Assembly: GCF_905147365.1 (NCBI RefSeq)
Contig: NC_056406.1
Location: 5,902,501 to 5,966,500, forward strand
DNA from: Aricia agestis
Taxonomy: Eukaryota > Arthropoda > Insecta > Lepidoptera > Lycaenidae
Length of the DNA: 64,000 nt
Direction of reading: 5' to 3'
Each line of letters begins with the position of its first letter. Position 1 is the first letter of the stretch. Positions 9,371 to 19,154 of the stretch are shown here, one piece after another. The notes under the pieces are model-generated. The model worked only from the letters and a program-made list of their open reading frames with translations. It searched no databases and had not been told where the DNA came from. The translations under genes and the position numbers were made by a program.

Positions 9371-9771
9371 TCGTTTTTTTTTATGAAATAATGGGGCAAA
9401 CGAGCAAACGGGTCACCTGATGGAAAGCAACTACCGTCGCCCATGTTTGAAACACTATGGCAGTCAACAACTCGAGCGGCCCTTCGTTGGATACGATCCA
9501 GAGGGAGCAGTTGGTATTTTGGCGCCCTTGCCCAGAGATGAGAACAATATTCCGTATGAGGCCGAAACTGCGCCTTGTAGAGTTGTAGGCGCTGGTACGG
9601 ACTGAAGAATTGTCTCACCCTGTTCAGAACACCAAGCTTCTTCGAGGCTAACTTGGCCTTACATTTATTATTATAGTATATTATATTATATTGGTGACTT
9701 TTAAGTGCTGAACGCGCTGACCTGTGTCTTGGCGGAGTTGAATTAGACCAAGTTACGTCTACCCCATTCAA
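9371..9771 (-). pseudogene. CR1/Jockey-group LINE relic: RT thumb fused to 3' tail
   Basis: The minus strand reads the post-catalytic (thumb) region of a non-LTR reverse transcriptase: LASKKLGVLNRVRQFFSPYQ, then LYKAQFRPHTEYCSHLW and LDRIQRRAARVV. It then jumps directly to the family 3' tail (GDGSCFPSGDPFARLP in one frame). About 100 codons normally lying between these parts are missing, so there is an internal deletion. The fingers, palm and endonuclease are absent. Non-functional. Confidence 0.8.
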
Positions 9772-10309
9772 AGACCTTATCCAATGAATTCTCTACCTGA
9801 GACACAAGTTCGTTTCGACTCACTGACATTTAGCCGAGAAATATTGGGGGAGCCGGTATATTCGGAGCGTGCGAAGTGGTTGGAGGGGGTAAAGAAAGCG
9901 ATTGCCGCGCTTGCCGCGGCAAAAATATGCAAAAAATGAGGCTCAGCTAATAGTCAAACAAACTTGTCAATCTTGTTTCGAAATTTTTAGAAATTGGTCT
10001 TAATTGTTTTTCATCGTAGGCTGCAAAAATAACAGCAGAAATAGGTAGTCAGTATACAAATTTATTGTTTTTACTAAATCCACTAGGAAATTAGATCAGA
10101 TATAAATGGATAGCTGCTGTAAAAATGAAAAAGTATGTGATTCGATATAATCAAAGATATTAATTGAGTACCTAACTATTATTTTAGTGTTGATGAATGA
10201 TGGATCACCATGGTCTCTCTTTCTGGACAAAACTTGCAGTGATAGTTTCATAGAATATTTAATTGAAATCCAAAGTATTAAGTGGAAGAAATAGTGACTC
10301 ACAACTGGT

Positions 10310-10640
10310 TTTAACTGATCAAATCAACAACAAAGTGGTTTAACTGATCTTTTAGAAGCTGGAGATAGAGTTTTGAATCAAAAAGGTTTTTCAAGTAAGC
10401 AAGTTTTAGATGAAAGGGGTAAAAAAGTTAAAATTATTATGCCCCCATTTTGAGCAAAACAAAACTAGTACTCTCAAGAGGAAACCGAAAGGACTTATGA
10501 TATTGCTCGAGTAAGAATCCATAGTGAAAGCAATGATATTCTATGTTACTATTTTAGGAACTCATTGATTGAAAGTGTATTAATGCAAAGACTCAGACGC
10601 ATCAAGAATGTTTGCAGTGTTTTAGTAAATTTATAGACTC
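10310..10640 (+). pseudogene. DDE transposase relic, Harbinger superfamily (ISL2EU-like)
   Basis: One frame reads QQSGLTDLLEAGDRVLNQKGF, then SSKQVLDERGKKVKIIMPPF, stops, and resumes with EETERTYDIARVRIH and MQRLRRIKNV. This matches the C-terminal half of DDE_4-type transposases (SGLxxLLxxGD, DKGF, IPPF, EVxxTxxIAxxRIHVER, RIKNF). The Asp normally before KGF is Gln here. There are two in-frame stops and an insertion between RIH and RIKN, so it is dead. It is followed by AATAAATAAAA. A convergent SWIM-domain relic begins 77 bp downstream on the other strand, as in two-gene ISL2EU elements. Confidence 0.65.
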
Positions 10641-10716
10641 AGATTTTCTTCAAGAGTATTAATGTTGTAAAAAATAAATAAAAACAAGATTTTTAAAAAC
10701 ATTACATTTATTTTGT

Positions 10717-11098
10717 TCAAGTATAATTATTGCTCGTATTTCTGTTACTGATTAAAGCAGCAATATGTTTGCACTTGCCGCTCTGGTTATAAACGTAGCT
10801 GCATTTTACTCCAGCAACAACCCGATCATTATTATCTATCTGTAAGAATGAATAAAAATGTTTAGACTTGCTTTATCCAAATGTTTAGTTACGTTTTTTG
10901 GTTGGTTGAGTACTTACGTTTGAACTTGTTTTATAGGGTGCTAAAGTCACCGATGTTCGGCGAATTATATTGGCTCGTATTAAATAACATTACCATTAGT
11001 TCTTAGCTCTTCTACATCCTTTACATGTCCTGCTAACACCAATTTATTTCCTTTTAGCATAGATTTGGCGTTGAAACGTATTGAGTGTTTTATACTCT
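10717..11098 (-). pseudogene. SWIM zinc-finger protein relic (second gene of ISL2EU-like element)
   Basis: Two exons on the minus strand. The 5' exon (about 11098-10918) reads SIRFNAKSMLKGNKLVLAGH, VKDVEELRTNG, then after a one-base frameshift RANIIRRTSVTLAPYKTSSN up to a donor GTAAGT. The 3' exon (10839-10717, after CTTACAG) continues in phase with NDRVVVAGVKCSYVYNQSGK then CKHIAALI. This matches the C-x-C-x(n)-C-x-H SWIM motif and its upstream GHV segment; the second Cys of the first pair appears replaced. In ISL2EU elements a SWIM/YqaJ protein accompanies the transposase. The frameshift makes this non-functional. Confidence 0.6.
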
Positions 11099-11277
11099 CA
11101 AAACTAGGTTTTTATGATTATATTCATTTTCCACAAGTAGTTTTTAACTAAATATAACCCAAATACCATTAATTATTGTTCTAAATATACTTTATTTGCT
11201 ATAATATTTACAAAATAAACAAACTCTTGTTGTTTATTTTTTGACACATGCCCCTAAAACTTCTTTTGAAATATGTC

Positions 11278-12055
11278 ACTACTGACGTGCACGTTCCGAA
11301 TAGGGCATCGTACTATCATCCGCATAGCAATGAATGCTGTTGGTCTGTAACATGTCATTGATACGCAGTATGAATAGGGTAGGCGATAGCACACAGCCCC
11401 GAGGGACACCAGCACCAACAGACTGAGTTTCCGAGCATTCGCCGTCAACTACGACCTTTATGTTTCTATCTGCTAAGAAACTTGTGACCCACTTACATAA
11501 TTTCTCGGGCAGCCCGTATGATGGTAGTTTTGATAGCAGCGCTTTATGCCAAACCCGATCGAAGGCCTTCGCAATGTCCAGACTAACAGCCAATGCCTCT
11601 CCCTTCGACTCAATTGCCTGAGCCCAACGATGAGTCAGGTATGCCAAGAGATCACCAGCCGAGCGACCCTTACGGAACCCGTACTGTTTGTCGCTTAGTA
11701 ATCTCTGGCCGTCCAAGTATCGAAGAAGCTGGCTGTTGATAATGGATTCCATTATATTCGAGAAGACGGAGGTTATAGCGATTGGTCTGTAGTTGGAAGA
11801 ATTTGAGCGATCACCTTTTTTGGGGATCGTGTGCACCAAGGCTGTCTTCCAAGAAGCCGGGTCGATGCCCGAAAGCGAGAGCCGAAAAAGACGCGTCAAG
11901 ACCGGAGCCTACTCTGGATCACACTTTTTCAACACAATAGGAGGGGTTCCGTCAGGCCCACTCGACTTTTTAATATCAAGGGAACGAAGGGCTTTTCGCA
12001 CTGAGGCCTGATGAAACCGAATATCCGACATGATGCTCGAACATCGCGGTATGGT
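11278..12055 (-). pseudogene. Non-LTR reverse transcriptase core relic (CR1/Jockey group)
   Basis: The minus strand carries RT motifs in order: SSGPDG, WKTALVHTIPKKGDRSNSSN YRPIAITS (fingers), LLSDKQYGFRKGRS, ALAVSLDIAKAFDRVWH (first catalytic Asp), GVPRGCVLSPTLF, and the catalytic HCYADDS. An in-frame TAG sits about 11900-11910, and the reading frame is lost just after YADD, where the LINE sequence ends. The endonuclease and C-terminus are missing at both ends. The family differs from that at 24.3-26.6 kb. Confidence 0.88.
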
Positions 12056-13040
12056 CAGTGGCTTGTAAAAAAAACAATATTTTATAAAAAATATTAACCT
12101 TGCAGTGGCCCTTCTTTTCTATTCTTTTAACATTTTAATAGCAAAATTTTCATAAATATTATATTTGCATATTCCCTTAGGCCAGCTGCAGCGCCTAAGC
12201 ATGTGCGCAGGCGCAGCAAACGAGAGCTCTTTCTCTTCATTTATTTTCATTTACCCAGTGAGACGGATTACTGATGGACTATTGGGAGATCAGGCCGCAG
12301 GCGCAGAATCAATTTTTTACATGATCATCTTACTGTCAGACAACCAGCCAAGAACCAAGCCAAATAACTCTTCTTTTCGGTAAAGGTCTGAATAACTAGT
12401 TGACTTTTTGGATGAAGAAGGTTTTTTTTCTAATTTCTGACGATTGCTAGTTGTGGTAAAAATATCGTATATAGGGAATAATTTAAACCAGCAAAATATT
12501 AATCAAAGTTCTATTAATTTTTATAACTTTTACATCAATTATGATGAAGTATATTAATTTACAGGCTTATATTAATATGTCAGCGTATCGTATTTATGCT
12601 TTAAACAAGTGAAAACAGGCTACATCTGCCCGCTTTCACCACACAGTGCCTTGCGCCTTCGCACCTTATAAAACATTTCGAAATGTGTCAGACTTGTAGT
12701 ATTTTTGCTTTATATTATGCTAAATATGCATAGCTTACTGTTAATTAGGTGTTTTAGGTTAAAGAAGGTTATTTGATAGCTTTGGGGTAAAATTAGGACT
12801 TGTAGTGAGAAAGTAAAATGAAATTGGTCGACTCTGCTACATCTAAGTACTAATAATAATTATACCTTGACGAATAAAAAATAAAAGCTTTATATAAAAA
12901 TTAAAAGATTTATGTTCAAAAATACCTAAGACTGACTACGTAAAAATATAAAATTTTGAAGAAAAAATTGTTTTGTCACCGGCGACATCATTGCTCATTA
13001 AGTACCTACTACCTAATAATTCCATTGACACCAGGGCATA

Positions 13041-13200
13041 ATATAGTGGAAGAGCCATGCTTCGGCACGAATGGGCCGGCTCGACCGGAGAAATACCACG
13101 GGCTCACAGAAAACCAGCGTGAAACAGCGCTTGCGCTGTGTTTCGCCGAGTGAGTGAGTTTACCGAAGGCCCAATCCCCTAAACTTTTCTCTTCTCTCCC
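13041..13200 (+). mobile_element. SINE, 3'-truncated
   Basis: Begins GGAAGAGCCATGCTTCGGC, with GGCCGGCTCGACCGG and a GCGTGAAACAGCGCTTGCGC segment, then GAGTGAGTTTACCG and CCCAATCCCCTA. It is the reverse complement of the head of the SINEs at 16110 and 41542, but the LINE-like tail is absent here. Confidence 0.85.
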
Positions 13201-13879
13201 TCCCCTATTTTCTTTATTAACTTTTGAATGGTTAAAATAATTAAAACTTGTTAATTCTTTGTAATCGTGATAGCAACTCTAGTAAAAGGGGCGCCCATAA
13301 AAAAACAATAGCTGTTATAAAAGAAAGGAAGCTGTATTGGGAAGTGAGTTGATGAAACGGCGGTGCAGTAGAGGAAGGTTTAGAAACAAAAAGTGTGCCG
13401 ACGCCCGACGGTGACAGCCATCAATGAACAATCGAACTTTTTGCCGACCGCTCGTGCCGACGCGCCTGATCTCCGGTACACTCAGCAGCACAAGTCATAA
13501 GAAAAGAAAAAATGATAATAAAATGAAACGCTAAATATGTGTGTGAGCGCTAATCTCAAGAACCGATTTCGCTAATTCCTTTTTTTATCGTGTTTGCTAA
13601 TATCGGAGGGAGGTTGTTACGGAGAGAAAAAAATTAAAAATTTCCCGGAAAATTAGAAAGTTTTTTTCTGTTGACGCAACCTCACAGTTTTTGACAATTT
13701 AAACTTCATTAATGTGACGGGACGACGCGACGTCCGTTGGCTGGCTAGTTGAAAATAAAATATGATAAAACTACATAAATAAGTAGTTCAAATCAAACTA
13801 GCGATCTAGATACAAAAAAGTACCTACCTAGCAGAGTAGACAGAATGATAGAGTATGCCGACTTATAACTGATGTTGAA

Positions 13880-13941
13880 ATTTTTAAATTTGACGTATTT
13901 TGACGAAACGATTTTCGTCAAAATACGTCAAATTTAAAAAT
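13880..13941. repeat. Perfect 29-bp inverted repeat, 4-nt loop
   Basis: ATTTTTAAATTTGACGTATT opens a 29-bp arm mirrored exactly at 13913-13941 around CGAT. Flanks show no clear MITE termini. Confidence 0.95.
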
Positions 13942-14371
13942 AGGCTAGGGTTGTTAACTTGTTACATACGAATTTAAAACTATGACATATTCGATGGACG
14001 TGTTCCTCTTTGGTCGTATTGTTGTTTGTGTTTTGGCACATGCGATTAAAATTGTCAGAATCCAATTTTGAAAACTTTATTCTTAATATTTAAAAATAAA
14101 TTATATCAGCCAGCGCGAGGCACATTCCGTTCATAATCCTAGTGAAACGACGAATTTGACAGATATTGAAACCTGTCCGTCTCTTTGCAGTCGAACTACT
14201 GGTCGTTATGTCTATTGTGTACCTAGTCCTATTCATCTAGAATTGCATAATATTTACATGTCCTTTATGTAAGTGCGTCTATGATAATATAAATAGGTAC
14301 TTAAGTAAAATAATGCTGTTAGGAAATATAACCAAAAGTAATAATTTCCGAAAAAAAATATCTGATTTATT

Positions 14372-14656
14372 TAAGGGCCTTATCACACTGGCGATTACCA
14401 AGCGATTTGAAAGCGACGCGACTGCGCAGTGCACGCAGCTTGCCTTCGGCGTTTTGGACACTCAGCAACAAAATTGATTTTGACGTCACTCCCTAGACGA
14501 GTCTACTATATATAATAATAATCTGTGTAGACGAGTGTACAAAATGGCGTCCACGCCACGCCGCCGCGACGACGCTGCGCTGTCGCGGCGTGTGCGCTGC
14601 GCAGTCGCGTCGCTTTCAAATCGCTCGCTAATCACCAGTGTGATATTAGGCACTAA
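14372..14656. mobile_element. MITE with about 60-bp TIRs (GGCCTTATCACACTGG)
   Basis: Left end GGCCTTATCACACTGGCGAT, continuing AAGCGATTTGAAAGCGACGC; the right end is its inverted near-copy (GCTTTCAAATCGC ... CCAGTGTGATATTAGGC). The ORFs on both strands here are products of the TIRs. Confidence 0.88.
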
Positions 14657-14998
14657 GTACAACTTTTATTTGAGTATTGATAACGTATTTTCATCGCGAT
14701 TGTACGATTGTAGTAGTTTTTGTCGGTTTTCGGTAATCTCCTCAGGGCAACCAAACACTGGACATTGGACAGGTTTCGCGCCAGATGAACTTTGACTGGC
14801 AAGTGTCAAATGTTACACTTTTCCTCGAAAAGCGAATTTCTATGTTCATAAATATGGGTGAATGGAAGAATGGGAAATAATGTAACGTTATTTTTTATTT
14901 TCTGTAACGGTGTTGTTCACTTTTTAGGGAAAAAGTTAAACTGACGTCATGCAGGGCGCGAGACCTGATCGATTCGTAAGATGAAGAAATACTACTTA

Positions 14999-15391
14999 GG
15001 TTGGGTTGCACCAGAGGCGTGGTTAAAGTTAAAGTAATGGTTATAGTTAAGGCTATTTAACTTTAATTTTAACTTTGACTACAGAATTTGACAGATTTTG
15101 CTGGTCCGACAAGGCTTTATAAGAACGTGGGCGGGGGCGCTGCTGGTAAAGGAGAACTGTCAAAAATGGCGTTTTTGTATGATGACAGCGTTAGTTCCTT
15201 TTTTCGCCACGTGCATTTAAAGCCTTGTCGAGCTATATGGTTATGGTTAAATATGGCGTCTTGATGGCGTCCATTTTTAAATTTAACCAAAGATTTGACA
15301 TTTTGCATTGTACCTAGTTAAAGTTATAGTTAAAGTTACAGTTATAGTTAAAGTTACAGTTATAGTTAAAGTAAGTTGGTGCAACCCACCC
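14999..15391. mobile_element. MITE, GGTTGGGTTGCACC family, TTA target site
   Basis: TIRs are GGTTGGGTTGCACC and GGTGCAACCCACCC, flanked by TTA on both sides (14996-14998, 15392-15394). Subterminal runs of GTTAAAGTTA-type units face each other. The 3-bp TTA/TAA target fits the PIF/Harbinger superfamily. The core (GGGCGCTGCTGGTAAAGGAG) is shared by copies at 16668-17327, 35966-36357, 46626-46982 and 51125-51483. Confidence 0.88.
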
Positions 15392-15924
15392 TTAAAGTAG
15401 AAGGGGAAGTCAAACATCCAAATCCGCACTTGCGTCGTTAGAGCTACTGTAGACTACAAACTTTTAGTCGGCCGAACTGTATCGTAATAATAAGGTTTCA
15501 TTTAATTACAGTTACGTAATTAATATTCGCCTCTGAGTGCGGCACTTGAGCCACTAAAGAATTAACATTTCAAAATAATTATTGTAAAATTATTATCCTA
15601 TCTCGATGTCTAGTTAGAGCATGAAACGGCAATTCTTGACTTTATTACCGGATGAACCCTTTTTCATTACCCTCAATAATCAGAATAGTTCTATTCTTAT
15701 TTTAAAAGAACAAATAAAAAATAACCTCCATGCCCCGAAGATCCTTTCTAAAAGGACGGAAGACAAGTTTTTGTTGTACCTTTACGATTTTCGATTCTTT
15801 TTATTTTGAGAAGATTAGTTAAATGCAAAATTATAATGTTTTTCAAAAAACTTATTTGACTAAATTGTTATTGCCACAGAATATAAGATTTGCCAAGGAA
15901 CTTTTAAAAAGTAGAGATACTATA

Positions 15925-16071
15925 TGCGGCACTCAGAGACGTAACAACCTGTAACACCTGTAATTAAAATATGAAGATTTTGACATAAGCCCACTTAATA
16001 TTATGATTAATTTGTTAAATTCTTCATTAAATTGAAATTTAATCATCATTATATGTCTCTGAGTGCGGTAG
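15925..16071. mobile_element. MITE, TGCGGCACTCAGAGAC family
   Basis: TIRs TGCGGCACTCAGAGAC and GTCTCTGAGTGCGGTA. Other copies or ends are at 15530-15543 (one end), 39614, 40387-40877 and 61762-62030, always near or containing the CACCAGCACAGAC repeat. Confidence 0.8.
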
Positions 16072-16109
16072 TATGAGAATTGAGAAGGTAGAGACACCCC
16101 AAAATGGTC

Positions 16110-16395
16110 TTTTTTTATGAAATAAGGGGGCAAACGAGCAAACGAGTCACCTGATGGAAAACAACTTCCGTCGCTCATGGACACTCGCAGCATCAGAAGA
16201 GCTGCAGGTGCGTTGCCGGCCTTTTAAGAGGGAATAGGGTAATAGGAGAGGATAGGGAAGGGAATTGGGCCTCCGGTAAACTCACTCACTCGGCGAAACA
16301 CAGCGCAAGCGCTGTTTCACGCCGGTTTTCTGTGAGAACGTGGTATTTCTCCGGTCGAGCCGGCCCATTCGTGCCGAAGCATGGCTCTCCCACGT
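16110..16395 (-). mobile_element. SINE with LINE-derived tail, TSD ATGGTCT
   Basis: Full-length copy, minus orientation: head GGAGAGCCATGCTTCGGCAC, middle GCGAAACACAGCGCAAGCGC on the plus strand, tail ending in an A-rich run at 16110. Flanked by ATGGTCT at 16103-16109 and 16396-16402, a target-site duplication. The tail (ACCTGATGG, GTCGC, GAGCTGCAGGTGCG) equals the LINE 3' end at 8305-8590. Confidence 0.9.
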
Positions 16396-16667
16396 ATGGT
16401 CTGATTGATCTGGGTTTGATTGACTTGTTGGACCAACAAATCTTTTATTCATGTTTTATAAAGCAGGCTGATCATCAGATTTGCCGTCAAGAATGTTGAT
16501 CCATGCTTCAGATAGGCATCGAGTTATGACTTATGCGTAGTCTATACCTAATAGGATACCTATAATATTACTGCAAAGTTTTCACGCTAGAGACAGCACC
16601 AGCACAGACAGTAAACAAAAATGTTTTTTTGACGTTTGGCAACGCGTCAATATAATGTGCACTCTAT

Positions 16668-17327
16668 GGGTGGGTTGCACCCACAGAGTTAATATACCTA
16701 GCGGAATAGAGCAACAAGTAAAAATATGTGTAAGTGTATACGTACCTACGTATACACTTACACAAGCATGATTGAACATGATTTCTATGAGATTAAATTT
16801 TCAACGTGCGGCACGTGCCGACTGGACGTCAAAAAAAGAGTGCTGCTGTCATGTATCACACGTCTCTTTTTACCACGCAGTGTTACTGATAGTGACATCT
16901 CTCTTGCTGAGGCCTTTGTTTCTCTATTCCGCTAGGTATATTAACTTTATGGTTGCACCAAAGGCGTAGTTAAAGTTATGGTACTACTAATATATATTCT
17001 GTGTTAACGTTAAGGCTAATTTTATTTAACCTTAACTTTGACCACAGAATTTGACAGAAGACGCTACTGGTCCGACAAGGCTTTAAATGAACGTGGGCGG
17101 GGGCGCTGCTGGTAAAGGAGAACTGTCAAAAATGGCGTTTTTGTATGATGACAGCGTTAGTTCCTTTTTTCGCCACGTGCATTTAAAGCCTTGTCTAGCT
17201 CTATGGTTATGGTTAAAATATATGGCGTCCGTTTTTGACTTTAACCAAAGATTTCACATTTTGCATTGTAGTTAAAGTTATATTTAAAGTTTCAGTTATT
17301 GTTAAAGTAAGTTGGTGCGACCCACCC
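16668..17327. mobile_element. GGGTGGGTTGCACC MITE carrying a second MITE
   Basis: The left tip GGGTGGGTTGCACC (16668-16681) is separated from the rest, which restarts GGTTGCACCAAAGG at 16951 and ends GACCCACCC at 17327, by the MULE-like MITE at 16682-16950. TTA follows the right end. Confidence 0.85.
16682..16950. mobile_element. MITE, AGTTAATATACCTAGCGG family, 9-bp TSD
   Basis: TIRs AGTTAATATACCTAGCGGAA and TTCCGCTAGGTATATTAACT. GGTTGCACC flanks both sides (16673-16681, 16951-16959), a 9-bp duplication of the host MITE tip. Nine bases fit Mutator-like elements. The second copy is at 62260-62550. Confidence 0.88.
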
Positions 17328-18206
17328 TTAGTGTCTGTAGCGCCCTCTGCCTTTGCGTAATATTCCCCGTTGAAAATCGATAAAGAAGACGTGATAGAGA
17401 TGTCAAAATATCGAAATGCTGTGCGATAAACCGATCTTGGTACTTGGGAGTAATTAGTGTTATGCAAGTATCGCGGTATTCGCACGCGATAGCGCCTCGA
17501 GATTACACGGTCAATGTCTGTGACTCACCGCGCGGGGGGTGCAAGTGATGAACTGATATCGGTTATCGTTTGCTAAAATGTACTGAAAGTATATTAGACT
17601 TGATATTATAATTAATAAATTATATTTAGCATACAGTACATTATTTTGTACGTACAGAAAATGTTTTTTCATTACCATAAGTCGTTTCATCAGCTGATGA
17701 CGTATAAAGATGGTATTATATTATTCCCCTAATGCACTATATAACACACTTAATTACGTAACGTTAAAATATATATAAATGGGTAATACTAGAAATAAAT
17801 TAAGATTTATTTTATTTCATGGAACTATGTTATTCAATTTTGGTTATAAAAAAATGTATCTTAACTTAAATTATAAAAAAAATAGATAACTTTTTTGTTA
17901 TTTGCAACTTTATCATATTCCTTTATATTTAGAAACAACGTATTCATTTTCATATTACATATATCCACGCTACGCAGTACGCTACGCTGTGTAGGCTACA
18001 CCGCTACGCGTGTACCTTGCGGCGCGCCTTGTGAAAGAGTTCGACGCACACGAGATGCCGAGATGTTCGTGCGGCGCGCGCCCGCCAGCTGACCACGGAT
18101 ACTACGACACATTGATCTTGATCCTTGCATACATTTATTTTTATAAAAAAAACTTATGTTTTTACAAACATTTCACATAATATTTTATAGGAATTTTCCT
18201 GTGTAT

Positions 18207-18300
18207 AGCCCTAGAACAATTTTTTTTTTGATTACTATCAAGCTAATTTTTAAACACAAAAAATTAGCTTGACAGTAATAAAAAAAATTGTACTAGGGCT
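18207..18300. repeat. Foldback, AGCCCTAGAACAATTTTTTT
   Basis: Arms AGCCCTAG-ACAATTTTTTTT ... CAAGCTAATTTTT and its inverted near-copy ending TACTAGGGCT, with a short loop (AAACACAAA). Confidence 0.85.
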
Positions 18301-18850
18301 CCCTGACTAGTGGTGTATTCTTGTTATGATAAAATAAGTTGCTGTTATTATTAAACGCGTGCTTTCCTTGCCATTTCAAAGTAAGGGCTCGCCGACTACC
18401 GAGTATGTAATTAATTATCATATATCATCAATCGTTTCAAAATAATCTTTTAAATGACTTTTAATTTTAAAATGGATAATATTATGGATAATATTACCTA
18501 CTTATATTTTTAAATATTTAACTTTAAGGAGATGAGGTTCTACTTTCCCCCGTAGATGTCTTTTTAGGGCTGTTCTAAGCGTCATATTTTAAAGATTACA
18601 CAGAAAAGCTACGAATAATAAAGGGTAAAAAGTATATTTTTTATATTTTAAAAGTCGTCAATTGTCGTCAGTGCAAAAGTCGCACTTTCAAACAGCCAAT
18701 CTTAAACAATATAAACACATAGCGAGTATCAAGCGTCGTCGACCGCAGTAGGCGCACGCGCCACGGCAGATGTTCCCAGCATCTGTCTCGCAGCGGGTCA
18801 TCTCGCAACCTGCCACCGCCGCCGCTCGCCGCAAACAGCTGATCTTACCT

Positions 18851-18880
18851 GCACACACACACACACACACACACTCATAC
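18851..18880. repeat. (CA)n microsatellite
   Basis: Run of CA units followed by imperfect CATA units. Confidence 0.95.
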
Positions 18881-19003
18881 ACACATACACATATTATTAT
18901 GATCTTACCATGTACAGACATAGGTACATATACAGGGTGTTATGAAACAAAGTACTTCAGAGTTTAGAGAATGTGTTTTATATTTTGTCTCTAAGTGCTG
19001 TGG

Positions 19004-19151
19004 GCCCCTAGACGATCACTTTTATTGTACAATATCATTGAACAATATTATTGAACAATAAGATTAAAAGGCGCGTTCAATATTAACCCAAGACGGCTAA
19101 TAATATTGCACAATACGTAATATTGCACAATAAAATTGATCGTCTAGGGGC
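19004..19151. mobile_element. MITE with TIR GCCCCTAGACGATCA
   Basis: 148 bp. GCCCCTAGACGATCA and TGATCGTCTAGGGGC at the ends. The interior has repeated ATTG(A/C)ACAATA segments on both arms. Confidence 0.85.
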
Positions 19152-19154
19152 TCG

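Larger units (their letters stand above)
16568..17370 (+). repeat. CACCAGCACAGAC repeat split by nested MITEs
   Basis: Left part 16568-16667 (GACAGCACCAGCACAGACAG, TTTGACGTTTGGCAACG) and right part from 17331 (TGTCTGTAGCGCCCTCTGCC) are contiguous in other copies. The insert between them is a GGGTTGCACC MITE. Confidence 0.75.

Noticed and set aside
15117..15308. 63-codon ORF, repeated at 17087, 17213, 46592 and 51342
   Set aside because: All these ORFs are frames through the cores of GGGTTGCACC MITE copies; no protein is implied.
17525..17560. Possible minus-strand microexon before GTGAGTCAC
   Set aside because: Only a donor-like site; the acceptor side has no pyrimidine tract, and 24 nt is too short to judge.
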